Assembly (NCBI GenBank): GCA_017940705.1
Contig: JAGAYB010000123.1
Location: 1-7,395 of the forward strand
Direction of reading: 5' to 3'
Origin: Selenomonas sp.
GTDB taxonomy: Bacteria; Bacillota_C; Negativicutes; Selenomonadales; Selenomonadaceae
DNA: 7,395 nt
The translations under genes and the position numbers were made by a program. Shown in pieces: positions 5,339-7,395 of this stretch. Positions within the stretch are counted from its first letter, which is position 1. The number at the start of each line of letters is the position of its first letter. The notes under the pieces were generated by a model. That model saw only the letters and a program-made list of their open reading frames with translations, did no database searches and was not told the origin of the DNA.

Positions 5339-6358
5339 ATGAAAAAGATCATTGCGTTACTTTTGGCAGCAGTTATGATGTTCGTTGTTGCCGGCTGTGG
5401 CGGCAGCCAGTCCGCCAGCAACGAAAGCAAGTCAGGTTCCGGCGGCAAGCAGATAACGATGGGTTTCTCACAAATCGGAGCGGAGTCCGAATGGAGAACG
5501 GCCAACACAGAATCCATAAAGCAGGCTGCAAAAGATGCAGGTATCAATCTGCAGTTCTCTGATGCACAGCAGAAACAGGAGAACCAGATTAAGGCAATCC
5601 GTTCCTTCATTGCACAGGGCGTTGATATCATTGCATTTGTGCCTATCGTTGAAACCGGCTGGGACACTGTTCTCAAAGAAGCAAAAGATGCAAAGATTCC
5701 TGTAATCGTTGTTGACCGTGATGTTAAGCTCAGCGATGATTCCCTCTATGTGGCGAAAATCGGTACGGATTCCGTAAAAGAAGGCAACAATGTCTTCAAA
5801 TGGATTGATGAGTACATGACGAAGCAGAACAAGACTCCGCGTGATGGCGGCAGCCAGTTCAATGTCGTAGTTCTGGAAGGTACTGTAGGTTCTTCCGTAG
5901 CAATCCGTCGTCAGGAAGGCTTCAAGGATGCTCTGGCTAAATCCGCTAATGCCGGCAAGTACAATATCCTTGCTTCCCAGACCGGTGAGTTTACCCGTCA
6001 GAAAGGCCAGGAAGTTATGGAATCCTTCCTCAAATCCTATGGCCCGAAAATCGACATTCTCTTCGCACATAATGATGATATGGCCCTCGGTGCTATTCAG
6101 GCAATCGAAAAAGCCGGCCTGAAACCGGGCAAGGATATCACAATCATTTCCATTGATGGTGTAAAAGGTATGTTCCAGGCCATGATTGATGGCAAAGCAA
6201 ACTGCACAGTTGAATGCAACCCCCTGCAGGGACCGCTGCTCATGGAAACGGCTAAAAAGATTCTCGCTGGCGAGAAAGTAGAAAAACTCGTTTATGTAGA
6301 CGAGGGCGTATTCCCGGCAGATGTAGCAGAAAAGACCCTTCCGGAGCGTAAATATTAA
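5339..6358 (+). CDS. ytfQ: YtfQ-like furanose-binding lipoprotein of ABC importer
   Basis: This 339-residue extracytoplasmic sugar-binding protein is of the ribose/galactofuranose type. It starts with a lipoprotein signal peptide, MKKIIALLLAAVMMFVVAGC, with lipobox V17-A-G-C20, then a Ser/Gly-rich linker to about residue 37. The mature part lines up with E. coli YtfQ, as I recall it, over its full length: FSQIGAESEWR (43-53), QQKQENQIKAIRSFIAQGVD (77-96), VETGWD, VDRD, GTVGSSVAIRR (181-191), FTRQKGQEVMESF, AHNDDMALGAIQAI (243-256) and SIDGV. YtfQ binds galactofuranose; an arabinofuranose ligand is plausible here given the nearby GH43. The start is the ATG after AAAGGAG (5324-5330, eight bases), where the signal peptide begins; the in-frame extension to a GTG at 5255 lacks sense. 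First gene of the importer operon, divergent from the LacI gene. Confidence 0.93.
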   Translation: MKKIIALLLAAVMMFVVAGCGGSQSASNESKSGSGGKQITMGFSQIGAESEWRTANTESIKQAAKDAGINLQFSDAQQKQENQIKAIRSFIAQGVDIIAFVPIVETGWDTVLKEAKDAKIPVIVVDRDVKLSDDSLYVAKIGTDSVKEGNNVFKWIDEYMTKQNKTPRDGGSQFNVVVLEGTVGSSVAIRRQEGFKDALAKSANAGKYNILASQTGEFTRQKGQEVMESFLKSYGPKIDILFAHNDDMALGAIQAIEKAGLKPGKDITIISIDGVKGMFQAMIDGKANCTVECNPLQGPLLMETAKKILAGEKVEKLVYVDEGVFPADVAEKTLPERKY

Positions 6359-6395
6359 ATTCCGGTTCTATCTATCAAAAGATGCAGCTTAGGAT

Positions 6396-6443
6396 AAAAT
6401 AGCCGCGCCCGTAAGTCGTATGAGTTCGGACGCGGCTGTTTTT
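6396..6443 (+). terminator. Terminator between binding-protein and ATPase genes
   Basis: AGCCGCGCCCG (6401-6411) pairs with CGGACGCGGCT (6427-6437), with a single C-A mismatch, around a 15-base loop. The stem is extended by A-T pairs and followed by T5 (6439-6443). It lies 37 bases past the stop of the binding-protein gene. I expect partial readthrough, giving more binding protein than ATPase, unless the ATPase gene has its own promoter; I saw no convincing one in 6444-6510. Confidence 0.75.
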
Positions 6444-6526
6444 ATATCAAAATGCAGGCTCGTAATTATTTATACATTTATTTTATTTTGTGAGAGCATT
6501 AGATATCCGTGTTAGGAGTGAAGATT

Positions 6527-7395
6527 ATGGCACAAGCTCTATTGGAAATGCGGTATATAGATAAGGTATTCCCGGGGGTAAGGGCATTATCAAATGTCAA
6601 TTTCACGCTTCACGCCGGGGAAATCCACTCCCTGATGGGGGAGAACGGAGCAGGGAAGTCAACGCTGGTCAAGGTGCTTACGGGCGTATACCAGCGCGAT
6701 GGCGGCACGATTCTCATGAACGGCAAGGCCATTTCGCCCAAGACGCCGAAAGAAGCGCAGGAATGCGGTATTTCGACGGTGTATCAGGAAGTCAATCTCT
6801 GTTCAAACCTGACGGTGGCAGAGAATATCTTCATCGGACGTGAGCCGAAAAAACATGGCTTTATCGACTGGAAAACCATCAACCGCCGTTCGGAGGAACT
6901 GCTGGCGAAACTGGATGTCCGCATTGATGTGACAAAGACCCTCGACAACTACTCAGTTGCCTTGCAGCAGATGATTGCCATTGCCCGGGCGATCGATGTC
7001 GATGCCAAAATCCTGATTCTTGATGAACCGACTTCTTCATTAAATGAGGAGGAAACGGCACACCTGTTCAAGATAATGCGTCAGCTGCAGAAACAGGGAA
7101 TGGGCATTGTCTTTATCTCCCATTTCCTCGACCAGATATATGAGATTTGTGACCATATTACGGTGCTGCGCAATGGTGAGCTGGTCGGCTCCTATGAGGT
7201 GGCCAAACTGCCGCGGCTGGAACTCATTGCCAAGATGGTGGGCAAGGAACTCAGTGATGTCAAGGATATGGATAAATTCGCGGAAAAGAGCACGCCGTCT
7301 CAGGAAGTATTCCTCGATGCCAAGAAAATCGGCGCGGTTGGCAAGCTGCGTGAGGTGGATGTGACGATTCATAAGGGCGAAGTTATCGGTTTTGC
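6527..7395 (+). CDS. ytfR: YtfR-like sugar ABC ATPase, 3' end outside window
   Basis: The first 289 codons of a double-domain sugar-import ATPase (family length about 500) are present, and the frame runs off the right edge. The N-terminal nucleotide-binding domain is complete: Walker A GENGAGKST (38-46), Q-loop Q87 in VYQEVNL, signature region NYSVALQQ (141-148) in place of LSGGQ as in YtfR and related sugar ATPases, Walker B KILILDE (161-167) and switch histidine H199 in FISHFLDQ. The second domain is just starting at about residue 265. Segments such as FPGVRAL, ENIFIGREPK and SHFLDQIYEICDHITVLRNG resemble E. coli YtfR closely, from memory. It would energise uptake of the sugar captured by the upstream binding protein; permease genes are expected just beyond the window. 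AGGAGTG (6514-6520) lies six bases before the ATG. Confidence 0.95.
   Translation, partial: MAQALLEMRYIDKVFPGVRALSNVNFTLHAGEIHSLMGENGAGKSTLVKVLTGVYQRDGGTILMNGKAISPKTPKEAQECGISTVYQEVNLCSNLTVAENIFIGREPKKHGFIDWKTINRRSEELLAKLDVRIDVTKTLDNYSVALQQMIAIARAIDVDAKILILDEPTSSLNEEETAHLFKIMRQLQKQGMGIVFISHFLDQIYEICDHITVLRNGELVGSYEVAKLPRLELIAKMVGKELSDVKDMDKFAEKSTPSQEVFLDAKKIGAVGKLREVDVTIHKGEVIGF

Noticed and set aside
5164..5676. 170-codon minus-strand frame across the start of the binding-protein gene
   Set aside because: It lies antisense to a clear YtfQ homologue and its leader; the residue composition (Ser, Cys, Pro, Leu rich) is that of a shadow frame.
1..7395. CRISPR arrays, tRNA/rRNA genes, insertion sequences, defence systems
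   Set aside because: I saw no regularly spaced direct repeats, no tRNA or rRNA-like sequence, no transposase-like protein and no defence-related domains.

Overview
The window looks like part of a carbohydrate-use region from a bacterium of the Firmicutes. Strong AGGAGG-type ribosome binding sites, consensus sigma-A promoters and an AT-rich intergenic DNA / moderate-GC coding DNA pattern support this. The codon mix and gene style would fit a gut or rumen Negativicutes such as Selenomonas or Mitsuokella, but that is a guess; nothing in the window fixes the genus.

Layout from left to right. Positions 1-309 hold no gene I can support, only a promoter-like palindrome and a perfect 20-bp bidirectional terminator. 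Next, on the minus strand, come a LacY-type sugar/H+ symporter (310-1557) and, upstream of it in the same operon with an 8-base overlap, a cytosolic GH43 exo-alpha-L-arabinofuranosidase (1550-2548). A 225-bp AT-rich divergent control region (2549-2773) separates them from a plus-strand regulator (2774-3688) with an ArsR-like winged helix and a large beta-rich C-terminal domain. A shared terminator (3704-3748) closes this regulator and the convergent LacI-family repressor (3770-4789, minus). After a second, 549-bp divergent region comes a plus-strand ABC importer operon: a YtfQ-like furanose-binding lipoprotein (5339-6358), an internal terminator, and a YtfR-like ATPase (6527 onward) cut by the window edge.

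How the genes may work together. The symporter plus cytosolic GH43 enzyme would import short arabino-oligosaccharides and trim them to L-arabinofuranose inside the cell. The YtfQR-type importer would take up free furanose sugars (galactofuranose in E. coli; arabinofuranose is a plausible ligand here). Each half has its own divergently oriented regulator. The sequence suggests the ArsR-like protein controls the symporter/GH43 operon through two matching 9-6-9 inverted repeats, one directly in front of the ribosome binding site of each divergent gene. The LacI protein probably controls the ABC operon.

Most unusual points: the twin 9-6-9 elements, the little-studied HTH plus beta-domain regulator, a LacY homologue that keeps the H+-coupling residues but has lost three galactoside-binding ones, and a roughly 250-nt mRNA leader before the ABC operon with a possible 39-codon leader ORF and a 13-bp hairpin. 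I do not see a defence system, mobile element, CRISPR array or RNA gene of a known family.
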